Below, piece by piece: positions 53,019 through 61,998 of a stretch of 64,000 nt of DNA; within the stretch, counting starts at the first letter, position 1; each line of letters starts with the position of its first letter. The translations under genes and the position numbers were made by a program. Below the pieces are notes generated by a model. That model made no database searches. It was given only the letters and a program-made list of their open reading frames with translations, and was not told the origin of the DNA. This DNA is from Vibrio hangzhouensis (GTDB taxonomy: Bacteria; Pseudomonadota; Gammaproteobacteria; Enterobacterales; Vibrionaceae): contig NZ_FNVG01000001.1 of assembly GCF_900107935.1 (NCBI RefSeq), forward strand, positions 248,001-312,000. The letters are read 5' to 3'.

Positions 53019-53516
53019 TTAACAATAGGCGCCAAGGTGACAGAACGTATAACTGGCATGCATATCGTTCACTTTGACAATTCGCTGATGGACATCTTTC
53101 TGCCCCGCTAACTGGATTTGATACCAATGGTTGTAACGCTCTTCATCCGCAGTAATCGCGCTGGCTACGTACTTAAGAACCTCATCATAAGTAGTCAGGT
53201 CGTTGTCGGAATATCGGTAACTGTCAATCACATCCTGACGTTTCCTGTCGAGCTGCTTTTTAAGGGCCAAACGCTGCTGTTTATCCTTTATCTCTTTGTC
53301 TGTCACCAAAATAGCCAAATGGTAGTAGGTCATAGCAGCTTTAAACTGCTCGGGGTTTGCCGTTAACCTGTCCAGATGATAGGACACATCATTTTGGTTA
53401 GGGGTGGCTTTGTCGAAAGAGGTCACAAAGTCGTCTCCATTCAATGAATCTCGTGAAAATGACCAATCGTAAGCGACTAGCAAGCCAAGCAACAACGGAA
53501 GTATTAAGGCTTTCAT
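53019..53516 (-). CDS. Secreted hypothetical protein
   Basis: A 165-residue protein with a short signal-like start (MKALILPLLLGLLVAYDWSF) and a charged, helical rest with many K, Q, D and R (DKEIKDKQQRLALKKQLDRK). It ends in a short cysteine-containing tail, FCHLGAYC. No family is recognised. Its ATG follows directly on the stop codon of a 49-codon gene (TAG-ATG), so the two are translated together. Confidence 0.65.
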   Translation of the reverse strand: MKALILPLLLGLLVAYDWSFSRDSLNGDDFVTSFDKATPNQNDVSYHLDRLTANPEQFKAAMTYYHLAILVTDKEIKDKQQRLALKKQLDRKRQDVIDSYRYSDNDLTTYDEVLKYVASAITADEERYNHWYQIQLAGQKDVHQRIVKVNDMHASYTFCHLGAYC

Positions 53517-53666
53517 CTACAGTACTCGTTCCACCAGTGCAGTTTTGAGTTCAAACCCATCGTTTTCTTCAACCCAACACTCCACCATCTCACCCTCAAG
53601 ATTCAAGTGATCACAGTCTTCCAAAACACCAAAGTGGCCATTAGTAAGCATCACTACGATATCCAT
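53517..53666 (-). CDS. 49-residue small protein, translationally linked to the next gene
   Basis: ATG at 53666 has AGGA upstream at the right distance and opens a frame of 49 codons ending TAG at 53517-53519. The product begins MDIVVMLTNGHFGVLEDCDH and includes MVECWVEENDGFELK; it is acidic, with no membrane segment. I recognise no family. The stop touches the next start codon without a gap, which supports it as a real gene. It is shorter than usual cut-offs. Confidence 0.6.
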   Translation of the reverse strand: MDIVVMLTNGHFGVLEDCDHLNLEGEMVECWVEENDGFELKTALVERVL

Positions 53667-53770
53667 CTTCGCTTCCTCATATTGTTCTTTTGCTCATTAA
53701 CTTAAGGTAGATACTGGGAAGCCTTACTGCAATAAATTCAGACTAAAGTCTTATCAATGAGGCAGTTGTC

Positions 53771-54850
53771 TCAAGTAATATTAACGGGAATTCGCCTACG
53801 ACCGAACGGCTTACTATAGTTAGCGAAGCGCCCGGCAATTTGATAGCCACAGTTTTCGCAAACACCGCTATGAGACAAAGAGCGCTTACCCAATTGATGC
53901 CAATCTCGAGCTAGTACCATTTCACCGCATCCTGGACAATATGTGCTACTACAAGCCTGATCGTGTACATTGCCAACATAAACGTAATGCATGCCGTTCT
54001 TCAAGGCGATCTCTCTGGCTGAAACCAATGTGTCGGCCGGTGTACGGGGTTTATCCAGCAATTTAAAATCGGGATGAAAGGCCGTGAAATGTAAAGGAAC
54101 GTCGGGTCCCAAATGATCCATAATCCAACCTGTCATGGCATCAATTTCCTGAGGGGAGTCATTTTCGTCCGGAATCAATAATGTGGTAATCTCAAACCAA
54201 ACATCAGTCTCATCTTTAAGGTACTTCAGCGTTTCCAATACTGGTGCCAGTTGACCACTGCAAAGTTTTCGATAAAACCGTTCGGTAAAGGCTTTCAAGT
54301 CAACATTGGCCGCATCCATCACCGAGAAAAACTCCTCTCGTGGTTGTTCGCAAATATAACCAGCTGTCACGGCAACGGTATTCACACCCACCTCTCGACA
54401 GGCAATGGCCGTGTCCACCGCATATTCGAGAAAAATCACAGGATCGTTATAGGTAAAAGCGATGCTCTCACTTGCATACTTTAACGCTGATTGTGCAATT
54501 TGCTCAGGCGTGGCCTGAGTGCTTAATGTATCGATTTGACGCGATTTACTGATGTTCCAGTTTTGACAGAACTTGCACCCCAAATTACAGCCCGCAGTAC
54601 CAAACGACAGTACCGAACTCCCGGGATAAAAATGGTTAAGTGGTTTTTTCTCAATCGGGTCAATACAAAATCCACTGGATCGGCCGTACGTGGTCAGAAC
54701 AATTTCTCCGTCCAGCGCCTGACGCACAAAACATGCCCCTCGTTTGCCGTCTCTCAAAGTACAGAACCTAGGACAAAGCGTGCACATGACACGTCCATCG
54801 TCTTGTGCCTGCCAATATCGCGTCGGGTGACGTGTGTTCATTTCGGTCAT
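53771..54850 (-). CDS. amrS: AmmeMemoRadiSam system radical SAM enzyme
   Basis: A 359-residue radical SAM protein. The cluster cysteines are in AGCNLGCKFCQNWNISKSR near residue 88; an extra cysteine pair site is in CTLCPRFCTLRDGKRGACF, and the C-terminal part has TYCPGCGEMVLAR and SGVCENCGYQIAGR, typical of the AmmeMemoRadiSam enzyme. Its reaction is unknown. It is divergent from the Memo and AMMECR1 genes; a MITE-like repeat fills the gap. It uses SAM and a 4Fe-4S cluster. Confidence 0.93.
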   Translation of the reverse strand: MTEMNTRHPTRYWQAQDDGRVMCTLCPRFCTLRDGKRGACFVRQALDGEIVLTTYGRSSGFCIDPIEKKPLNHFYPGSSVLSFGTAGCNLGCKFCQNWNISKSRQIDTLSTQATPEQIAQSALKYASESIAFTYNDPVIFLEYAVDTAIACREVGVNTVAVTAGYICEQPREEFFSVMDAANVDLKAFTERFYRKLCSGQLAPVLETLKYLKDETDVWFEITTLLIPDENDSPQEIDAMTGWIMDHLGPDVPLHFTAFHPDFKLLDKPRTPADTLVSAREIALKNGMHYVYVGNVHDQACSSTYCPGCGEMVLARDWHQLGKRSLSHSGVCENCGYQIAGRFANYSKPFGRRRIPVNIT

Positions 54851-54886
54851 CTCACACCCTTGTCTGCATAATAACTATACTATCAG

Positions 54887-55046
54887 TATATACTCAAGTG
54901 ACCTCAAGATGCTGGACTCAGAGCTTCATCAAGGAGTTCAGTTCAAGGAAAATAGTTGAAGAAATGGCTATTCCCTTTCGAAGCTATTTGACGCAGAAAT
55001 GAGCACCTTGATGAGCTCCCAAAGGGCGAGTTTACTTGAGTATATA
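54887..55046. repeat. MITE-like intergenic element (160 bp) with 13-bp terminal inverted repeats
   Basis: Ends TATATACTCAAGT (54887-54899) and ACTTGAGTATATA (55034-55046) are perfect inverted repeats. A second inner pair is GAGCTTCATCAAGG (54921) with CCTTGATGAGCTC (55006). The left part, with CTCAAGTGACCTCAAGATGC, is like elements I know from vibrio intergenic regions. It contains no gene. Confidence 0.72.
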
Positions 55047-55080
55047 GGCATATTTCTTTTACGTGACATGAGTGTTTACC

Positions 55081-55893
55081 ATGACGATACGACCTCCCGC
55101 TGTAGCAGGTCGCTTCTACAGCGACGACCCAGCGCAACTGACACAAGACCTCCGTCAGTTGCTATCAGATGACATTGACCAAGGGGGCGAACCTGCAATT
55201 GACCCTGCGACATGCGGTTCCATCAGAGGCCTTATCGTCCCCCACGCCGGTTATGTTTTTTCAGGCCGTACCGCGGGGCTCGCTTATCGATTGCTGAAAC
55301 CCATTGCCGACCAAATCTCTCGGGTTATTCTCGTTGGCCCTAGCCATCGCGTTGCCTTCGAGGGCTGTGCTATCCCCAAAGCTGAGCAATTTTCGACGCC
55401 ACTTGGCAATGTGGCGATCGATCAACAGGGAGTAGCCGCACTAATGGAAGACGCCAACATCATCGTCAGTGATCAGGCCCACCAACTGGAACACAGCCTT
55501 GAAGTTCACCTGCCATTTTTGCAAACATGTCTCGGCCAATTTACTTTGCTCCCTATTGTCACGTGTGACGTCACCGCAGAACAAGTCGCCCGGATGATAG
55601 AGCCACTTTGGGACCCACACACTCTTTTAGTGGTCAGCTCAGATTTGAGTCACTTCCATAGCTACAGTGAATGCAATAAGATCGATGAGAGAACTTGTAG
55701 AGAAATCGAGTCAGGTAGCACCGATATTTCACCTTACGAAGCGTGTGGCTCGACCGGAATCAACGCGGCTAATTACATCATTCGCGCTCACGGCTATCAT
55801 TTGACACGGCTGTCCAGAGTCAACTCAGGAGATACTCAATATGGTGACAAACAAAGGGTCGTCGGTTATGTCAGCTACACAATCTGCCAGTGA
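55081..55893 (+). CDS. amrB: AmmeMemoRadiSam system protein B (Memo homologue)
   Basis: A 270-residue Memo-family protein. The putative metal/substrate histidines are in LIVPHAGYVFSGRTAGLAYR near residue 50, LVGPSHRVAFEGCAIP near 92, LEHSLEVHLPFLQTC and VVSSDLSHFHS. Memo resembles extradiol-type dioxygenases; the function in bacteria is unknown. The start at 55081 is an ATG; a GTG lies 9 bases upstream. Its last 26 bases overlap the next gene. Confidence 0.9.
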   Translation: MTIRPPAVAGRFYSDDPAQLTQDLRQLLSDDIDQGGEPAIDPATCGSIRGLIVPHAGYVFSGRTAGLAYRLLKPIADQISRVILVGPSHRVAFEGCAIPKAEQFSTPLGNVAIDQQGVAALMEDANIIVSDQAHQLEHSLEVHLPFLQTCLGQFTLLPIVTCDVTAEQVARMIEPLWDPHTLLVVSSDLSHFHSYSECNKIDERTCREIESGSTDISPYEACGSTGINAANYIIRAHGYHLTRLSRVNSGDTQYGDKQRVVGYVSYTICQ

Positions 55894-56467
55894 CACATTC
55901 AGTGACTCCGAGTTGTCCATGCTGTTGGATATTGTCGAGCGCACTATCCATTGCTATATCAATCAATTACCGTTACCCAAAATCCTGATTCAGGACTACC
56001 CGGAGGCGCTTCAGAACCCCGGTGCCTGCTTTGTGACCCTGCATGTGGGTGGAGAATTACAAGGATGCATAGGAACAGTGGTAGCCCAAATTCCCTTAGT
56101 ATTGGAAGTGGAAAGAAAAACATGGTCTGCCGCGTGTCAGGATAGACGCTTTGCGCCACTGCAGCGGGACCAAATTGACGACCTGACGATAGAAGTATCA
56201 GTGCTCACCACTCCCCACCCGTTAACAATTGGGACTGAACAGGAATTGGTCTTCTATCTAGAGCACAGAAAATGTGGTGTTATCTTGTCAGATGGTTACA
56301 GAAGCGCACTATTTTTACCCCAAGTATGGGAAGCACTACCCGCACCAAGGGATTTTCTCAACCACCTTAAGCAAAAAGCAGGCTGGCATGCCGATTATTG
56401 GAGTGACGATATCTCGGTACAAACGTTTGACGTCCAAATGAAAAGCCGCAGATACAAGGGTCTTTAA
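55868..56467 (+). CDS. amrA: AmmeMemoRadiSam system protein A (AMMECR1 homologue)
   Basis: A 199-residue AMMECR1-domain protein with the family core LQGCIGTVVAQIPLVLEVER near residue 65 (the conserved GC-I-G motif) and the strands LTIEVSVLTTPHPLTI and GVILSDGYRSALFLPQVW. Its role is unknown. ATG 55868 lies in the end of the Memo gene; an alternative GTG lies at 55841. The overlap implies joint translation of A and B. Confidence 0.9.
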   Translation: MSATQSASDTFSDSELSMLLDIVERTIHCYINQLPLPKILIQDYPEALQNPGACFVTLHVGGELQGCIGTVVAQIPLVLEVERKTWSAACQDRRFAPLQRDQIDDLTIEVSVLTTPHPLTIGTEQELVFYLEHRKCGVILSDGYRSALFLPQVWEALPAPRDFLNHLKQKAGWHADYWSDDISVQTFDVQMKSRRYKGL

Positions 56468-56503
56468 CCCACCACACCGTATCGAGATGCGGGTTTTAAT
56501 TCG

Positions 56504-57586
56504 CTACTCGTATCCGGTAAGCTCCATGTACCCTGTGCCCGTATGGCTCCCATCTATTCGTACAGGCCCCTCCCAGTATGGGACGGTCAGTGGCATTTTT
56601 GCGGCGGGATTTAGCGCTGAGACAGTAAGTGCAATACCATGCGCCGGGATATCAATCCGCCACTGCGTTGGATATTGTCGTCCATCAACCGTATCCCTAT
56701 GAATCTCACTCAGAGTGATTTCCTCCTGATCTATAGTACTGCCTGAACCATCCAGAGCCATAATACGCCCCTGAGCATAACTGGCTTCACCGCTTTGCGC
56801 GTCACGTAACTGGAACAGTACCAGGCTGGTTTGTTCATCAAGCCTTAAGGCAAACCAGTCCCAACCTTGCTGTGAGTCAAGCAAGAACTGTGAGCTCCAT
56901 TCTCTGTCAATCCAGCCTCGTCCCTTCACCTTATGAAGTTTTCCATTTAACGTGACTGTCCCTCGAACAGTGATAAACGGCTGACTGTAATAGTAGGAAG
57001 CCACCTCACCATTGGAACTCTTCTGACTGTATCCGCTCTGCCCCTGAAGCTGATAGGGTGCATTGCTTTCCAACTCTAATGTATAACCAAACTTCTCAGA
57101 GGCAACCGTAAGCGTTGCAGGAAATAAGTCTTCACTTTGCGAAACCCACTGCCAGTCATCCAGAAAGACACGAAGTGGCGACGCTTCCACGCCCGCCAGT
57201 TGTGGGTGTACACGGGACCACTTTTCATCTGCGACATGACTCAAGGAGGTTGTCACTGCACTATGGGCCATGTAGATCTGCTGGCCACTCCAGGGCGTGT
57301 TATCACCCGACTGTTGAGCGTCAATAGCGACACGAAACTGAGTCCACTGAATACCCAATTCTGTTCCCTGTTCATCGAACAGATTTGCCGTTAAATACCA
57401 CCACTCATGACGAAACCTGTCGTGCGCCATGTGGTCTGCAGGAAAGGTTATCAGATGTCCCTTGGAAACGGCGTGGTATTGTTGTTCGCTTTCACCAAGC
57501 CAGGACCCAAAGCTCTGTGACTGTTTATCTTCACAAGCACTCAATAGTATGGAAACAATCACAACCCAAGCTCTGCAGCGTCTCAT
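56504..57586 (-). CDS. Lipocalin-like lipoprotein (AttH/CrtC-like)
   Basis: A 360-residue lipoprotein: the lipobox is LLSAC with cysteine 18. The lipocalin-like CrtC/AttH fold is seen from the conserved FRHEWWYLTANLFDEQGTE, YMAHSAVTTSL, GRGWIDREWSSQFLLDSQQG and WDWFALRLDEQ. Related proteins sit beside ABC exporters of unknown lipophilic substrates. It is the last gene of an ATPase-permease-lipoprotein operon and its start overlaps the permease stop by one base (TAATG). Confidence 0.87.
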   Translation of the reverse strand: MRRCRAWVVIVSILLSACEDKQSQSFGSWLGESEQQYHAVSKGHLITFPADHMAHDRFRHEWWYLTANLFDEQGTELGIQWTQFRVAIDAQQSGDNTPWSGQQIYMAHSAVTTSLSHVADEKWSRVHPQLAGVEASPLRVFLDDWQWVSQSEDLFPATLTVASEKFGYTLELESNAPYQLQGQSGYSQKSSNGEVASYYYSQPFITVRGTVTLNGKLHKVKGRGWIDREWSSQFLLDSQQGWDWFALRLDEQTSLVLFQLRDAQSGEASYAQGRIMALDGSGSTIDQEEITLSEIHRDTVDGRQYPTQWRIDIPAHGIALTVSALNPAAKMPLTVPYWEGPVRIDGSHTGTGYMELTGYE

Positions 57587-60069
57587 TACAGTACCTCACT
57601 TTGCAGACTCGATAAGACTGGTTTGTTGACTAAGCGCCACAAAGGAAGCAGAGTCGCAATCACTGAAACACTAAGCGTAATCACAGCCAAACTTACTGCA
57701 TCCCGCCAACTCCAGTGGTAGTCGAGGCTCCAGCCAAATGCACGAAGCGTCACCATATCAGTGAGCACATAGCCGACCAAAGCCCCCAGAGGTAAAGCCA
57801 GCATCAACGTAAACATCACAAGTACAACGATCTGACCAATAACCAGAGTCATCAACTTTGATCGTCGAACTCCTAACGCATACAGTCTTGCAATAGCTGC
57901 CTTACGTGCTTCAAACATCATGAAACAAGCGGTAAATAACCCGACGACAGCCACCATCAAAGTTACCCCATTGAGTGCACTCGTTACTGCAAAGGTCCTG
58001 GAAAAAATACCCAACGCTATCGACTTGATTTGCGCCTGATCGTATAGCTGGTTTGGATGGAGATCTAGACGCTCGATAAGCTGTTGATAGACATACTCCT
58101 TGTCGGCAGAGACTTTTACTCCCAAACTCGTTGGCTGCGGAGAAAAACCACGACTCAACCATAACGTGGGCGCAATGAGGACTTCTCCGTTGGGAGAGCC
58201 ATAATCGTGGAAGATGGCACCAATAGTAAGAGGGACGTCAGGTAACACATCCTCGGGTAGCTCACTTCCCAGAGTTAACCTGAGCTTGACCGACATTGGT
58301 TCACTAATGGCCACCACCTTACCGGCATAAAATTGAGACCAGAACTCTGGGATACTCGACTTAAATACCATGGTTTGCTCCAGAGTGGTTGTATCCTTAG
58401 TGCCAAGTAGCACGGGTAAGCCTTGTACTGAATCTCGCACATAAAACTGTTTATACACTTGTTCGACACCGTTAAACTGCTCCAATGCCCGCTCTACATC
58501 TGACATTTGACTCTGGGAGGGACTAACATAGATATCAGCATGTAACCTATGCTCTAACCATTGTTTCAGCGTCGACTCAAAACTCCCCACAAGCGTATTC
58601 ATCCCCATATTGGCCGTTACTGCCAGTAACAATGCCATCATGGCCAAAGAAAGTGGCGCAACAAGCTCACGCAACTCCGCAAACATATACTGTACTAAGC
58701 CAGAGGACGTTCTTCGTTGTGCCCACTGAGCCAGAAGACTCAAAGACTTAGGAAGTAATAATGGCATCGCAATAATTAACATTCCCAGCCAAAACATGGT
58801 CAGACGAAAATTATCACTTACCCAAACACCTATCAGCGCAATGTCCAGCAGCAGCACACCAACGACAAATAGCTTCTTTTCCTGCCCATGCATTGGTACC
58901 TGATAAAATCCACCATGAGAAGACAAAGGCTGTTCGACGTGCTGTTTGAAGTGTTGCCAACATGCCAGTAGCGCAGCACTCAGAGTGATAAACAGCGCTT
59001 GTGCCCACCATTGCCACTGCCAGGTTCCCGGCAGTAGAGTCGCCCCATAAAGTTGTTCTAAGGTAAGCGCGACCGTTGGATGTAACCAGTGACTTAATTG
59101 GATACCAAAAACAAAACCGACGGTCGTGCCAAACGCCACCAGAGTACACAACTCGATCAACAGGCTCAGGAAGACAACTGTCGCTGTCACCCCTGCCTGT
59201 TGAAGTTGCACTAACAACCGGTTTCGCTTCAATAAGCTGTATTTAACACCGTTGTACGCAATGAACAATCCAACGACAAATGCCAGCATGCTCATGGCTG
59301 TCAGATTGAGATGAAAACTGTCGGTAAGAGATCCCAGATCACTGCTTTGTGTGTTCGTTACCCACTGAGCCTCAGCTAACAACAGTGGCTCCCACCTTTG
59401 TGAACTCATGTTCGGCTCAAAAAGTGCGATATAACTAAGCTGTCCGTGCTTACCAAGTAACTGTTGAGCAAAGCCAATATCCATCAATATTCGGCTGCCC
59501 AATTGCCATTCATTCGGTACAGCCCTGATTTCAGTGACAACGCCGTCTAGCATCAGCGTTTCGGGTGAACCAAGCTCTCTGAATCGAGACTGACTCATCA
59601 TAACAATGGGTTGGCCAGCCAAAAGTTTCGCCAGAGGAATATCCGGACTGAACAGACCTACTCCCCTATCGTTATTAGGACTTTCATAGCGCAGTCGCGC
59701 TGTAATAGCGGCGACCAGGTCACTTCCCTGGACATTAAACCGTCTGCCCTGCTCGTCACGGACACGGCCCTCCAGTACTGGTAGAGCACCACTAAGACCA
59801 GACTGACGTAAAGAGAAATACAAAGATTCTGGCAGATATCGCTGTCCGGGAGACGGAATAATCAGATTGCTGGCATGCACACTGAGTTGTTCTGTCGCTT
59901 CCGAATAGCTACGTTTAGCATTAAGATTAATGGCCTGCACCGCAACAAACAGTGTCACCGCCAGAACGATACCGATGAGAATCGCGGCTGCCTGCAATGG
60001 CGCTTGCCTGTAATGAGCAGCAAACAGCCTGACAGTGACCCTAACATGATTTACCCTAGACCGAAGCAT
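57586..60069 (-). CDS. FtsX-type ABC permease (two fused modules)
   Basis: An 827-residue inner-membrane protein with about ten membrane helices in two FtsX/MacB-like halves: ILIGIVLAVTLFVAVQAINL near the start, FVVGLFIAYNGVKYSLLKRN at about 265, and LNGVTLMVAVVGLFTACFMM and LVIGQIVVLVMFTLMLALPL near the end. It resembles LolE/AttFG-type proteins, which move lipoprotein-like substrates from the inner membrane. The start at 60069 overlaps the ATPase gene by 14 bases. Confidence 0.87.
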   Translation of the reverse strand: MLRSRVNHVRVTVRLFAAHYRQAPLQAAAILIGIVLAVTLFVAVQAINLNAKRSYSEATEQLSVHASNLIIPSPGQRYLPESLYFSLRQSGLSGALPVLEGRVRDEQGRRFNVQGSDLVAAITARLRYESPNNDRGVGLFSPDIPLAKLLAGQPIVMMSQSRFRELGSPETLMLDGVVTEIRAVPNEWQLGSRILMDIGFAQQLLGKHGQLSYIALFEPNMSSQRWEPLLLAEAQWVTNTQSSDLGSLTDSFHLNLTAMSMLAFVVGLFIAYNGVKYSLLKRNRLLVQLQQAGVTATVVFLSLLIELCTLVAFGTTVGFVFGIQLSHWLHPTVALTLEQLYGATLLPGTWQWQWWAQALFITLSAALLACWQHFKQHVEQPLSSHGGFYQVPMHGQEKKLFVVGVLLLDIALIGVWVSDNFRLTMFWLGMLIIAMPLLLPKSLSLLAQWAQRRTSSGLVQYMFAELRELVAPLSLAMMALLLAVTANMGMNTLVGSFESTLKQWLEHRLHADIYVSPSQSQMSDVERALEQFNGVEQVYKQFYVRDSVQGLPVLLGTKDTTTLEQTMVFKSSIPEFWSQFYAGKVVAISEPMSVKLRLTLGSELPEDVLPDVPLTIGAIFHDYGSPNGEVLIAPTLWLSRGFSPQPTSLGVKVSADKEYVYQQLIERLDLHPNQLYDQAQIKSIALGIFSRTFAVTSALNGVTLMVAVVGLFTACFMMFEARKAAIARLYALGVRRSKLMTLVIGQIVVLVMFTLMLALPLGALVGYVLTDMVTLRAFGWSLDYHWSWRDAVSLAVITLSVSVIATLLPLWRLVNKPVLSSLQSEVL

Positions 60070-60730
60070 GCAGTTGCCCATTCGCCAGATGGTACCGAGT
60101 CTGCATAAACTCAGCACAGTCACGGCTGTGAGTTACCAGTACCACCGCCGTTTGCCCTTGTTGCGTGATCTTGCAAAGGAGTCTCATGACCTCCAGTCCG
60201 GCACTGTGGTCCAGATTACCTGTAGGTTCGTCCGCCAATAACAACTCTGGTCTGTGAGCAAGGGCCCTGGCGATAGCGACACGTTGCTGCTGACCACCAG
60301 AAAGAGACGCCACATGCCTGTTCAGTAATTGATGAATATCAAGCTGTTCAACAAGATACTCACACCAATCATCCCAGCGTTGTTTCTTCAGGCTCAGAGG
60401 AAAAGCGATATTCTGTTTCACATTGAGCGGGGTCAGTAAGTTATATTGCTGAAAAACCACGCCAAGTTTTTGACAACGAAAATCGCTCCATTGATTTTGC
60501 TTCCATTCATCAGTATTTTCGCCATCTAATTCAAGCACCCCTTCTGATAACGGTTCAAAGCCTGCAATCAAATTTAGTAACGTGCTCTTTCCACTTCCGC
60601 TGGCACCCGTTAGAGCAACACTGGACGCTCTATTTAAGGTAAAATCGACATTCTCCAATACCCGATGTGTCTCTTTGCCATCAACAAAGCTTTTTGACGC
60701 ATGATGCATGACTACAAGATGGTTAGTCAT
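60056..60730 (-). CDS. LolD-type ABC ATPase
   Basis: A 224-residue ATPase with Walker A ALTGASGSGKSTLLNLIAGF, signature SLSGGQQQRVAIARALAHRP and Walker B LLLADEPTGNLDHSAG, matching the LolD/MacB family. It powers the FtsX-type permease encoded next. The start at 60730 has AAGGAG 5 bases upstream. The ATPase, permease and lipoprotein genes form one operon. Confidence 0.92.
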   Translation of the reverse strand: MTNHLVVMHHASKSFVDGKETHRVLENVDFTLNRASSVALTGASGSGKSTLLNLIAGFEPLSEGVLELDGENTDEWKQNQWSDFRCQKLGVVFQQYNLLTPLNVKQNIAFPLSLKKQRWDDWCEYLVEQLDIHQLLNRHVASLSGGQQQRVAIARALAHRPELLLADEPTGNLDHSAGLEVMRLLCKITQQGQTAVVLVTHSRDCAEFMQTRYHLANGQLHASV

Positions 60731-60921
60731 CTCAACTCCTTCGAACGACTTCAAGTGCCAGATTCAATTCACTTTATTCTTCAAAAGTATAGAAGACTTC
60801 TTTTACGTTATTGGATACTAATCAGACTCATTTCTGCCAAAAATCTGTTTTGAACACGTGGAAACACAAAAATGATTTGCTAGCCATCACATTTCTAGTA
60901 ACGACTTATCTTGCTTACTTA

Positions 60922-60968
60922 ATATTATTCCTATATTGATACCTATTGTATCAATATAGGAATAATAT
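60922..60968 (+). promoter_or_regulatory. Perfect 21-bp inverted repeat ending at the SMP-30 start codon
   Basis: Left arm 60922-60942, 5-base loop 60943-60947, right arm 60948-60968, perfectly complementary over 21 bp. The right arm includes the ribosome site AGGA and ends directly before the ATG. As RNA it would be a strong hairpin hiding the site; as DNA it is a large operator, a candidate target for an IclR protein encoded nearby. Cruciform formation is also possible. Confidence 0.8.
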
Positions 60969-61895
60969 ATGTTTTCAGTTAAAGGCGTCAAAGCAAAGAT
61001 TGGCGAATCCCCCATCTGGAGAGATGAATCACAAAGTCTGTTTTGGGTTGATGCGGCGGGGCAAGACGTGTTTGAACTTCAAACCCAAAGCAAGAGGATT
61101 GTTCGCTATAAGGTGCCTTTCGACATAACTGCCATTGCGATTTGCGAAAACAGGCAGTGGCTCTGCGCCAGTAAGCAAGGTTTTTTCTTGTGTTCACCGG
61201 ACTTTACTAACATATCGCCACTCATTGATCCCTGCGCTGACATACCACACTTACACCTCAACGATGCCGTCACGGCTCCTAACGGAAATCTATGGTTTGG
61301 AACAATGAATACGGAGAATTTAGAGTCTCCTGACGGAAAGCTTTACCAACTCAATGCGAACACTGCGCTTGAAATGGATTCTGGATTCAGCGTTGCCAAC
61401 GGCATAGCATTCAACCCTATACTCAAACGCGCCTACTGCTCAAATATGTTTCAAAGAAAAGTGTACGAGTATCAGCTCGATGATTCGATGACACAAATAG
61501 TTGAAAAGTCTGTGTTTGTTGAGTTTGGTGAGAGCAGGGGCTACCCAGATGGACTGTCAGTTGATAGCCAAGGAAACCTGTATATCTGTCATTGGGACAG
61601 CGGCGTCATTTCCTACTATGCGCCGTCGCAAGCCAACGTCGGTCATGCCACACAACTTGGTGAAATCAATCTTGCAGTCAAGCATGCCACCCGCTGTACC
61701 TTTGGCGGCGAAGATTTCAATACCTTATTCGTTACAACAGCAGATTATGAGCTCACCACTCAAGAGTCGGAGTTATACCTCAGTTCAGGAGAACTCTTTG
61801 TTCTCGATGCTCCAACTCAAGGGCGAGAAGAGTATCGTGTCAATACAGACGTTTTGCTACACTCAAATCATGTCTATGTCTCTTTAACCAGTTGA
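60969..61895 (+). CDS. SMP-30/gluconolactonase-family protein
   Basis: A 308-residue six-bladed beta-propeller enzyme. Metal-site residues are seen in KIGESPIWRDESQSLFWVDA (Glu), HLHLNDAVTAPNGNLWFGTM (Asn, Asp), GFSVANGIAFNP and YPDGLSVDSQGNLYICHWDS. It hydrolyses sugar lactones. The C-terminus runs about 20 residues beyond the usual end (VNTDVLLHSNHVYVSLTS). It is followed by an IclR gene on the same strand, as in sugar-acid pathways. Confidence 0.88.
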   Translation: MFSVKGVKAKIGESPIWRDESQSLFWVDAAGQDVFELQTQSKRIVRYKVPFDITAIAICENRQWLCASKQGFFLCSPDFTNISPLIDPCADIPHLHLNDAVTAPNGNLWFGTMNTENLESPDGKLYQLNANTALEMDSGFSVANGIAFNPILKRAYCSNMFQRKVYEYQLDDSMTQIVEKSVFVEFGESRGYPDGLSVDSQGNLYICHWDSGVISYYAPSQANVGHATQLGEINLAVKHATRCTFGGEDFNTLFVTTADYELTTQESELYLSSGELFVLDAPTQGREEYRVNTDVLLHSNHVYVSLTS

Positions 61896-61998
61896 AACTC
61901 GTAAAATACTTTGGGAATATAAAGTCTTGCTGCCCACATTACTGCGTTAACGCAGTGGCATTGGATATTATTTTGGGGTGAGCTTTTAAAAGGAATCT

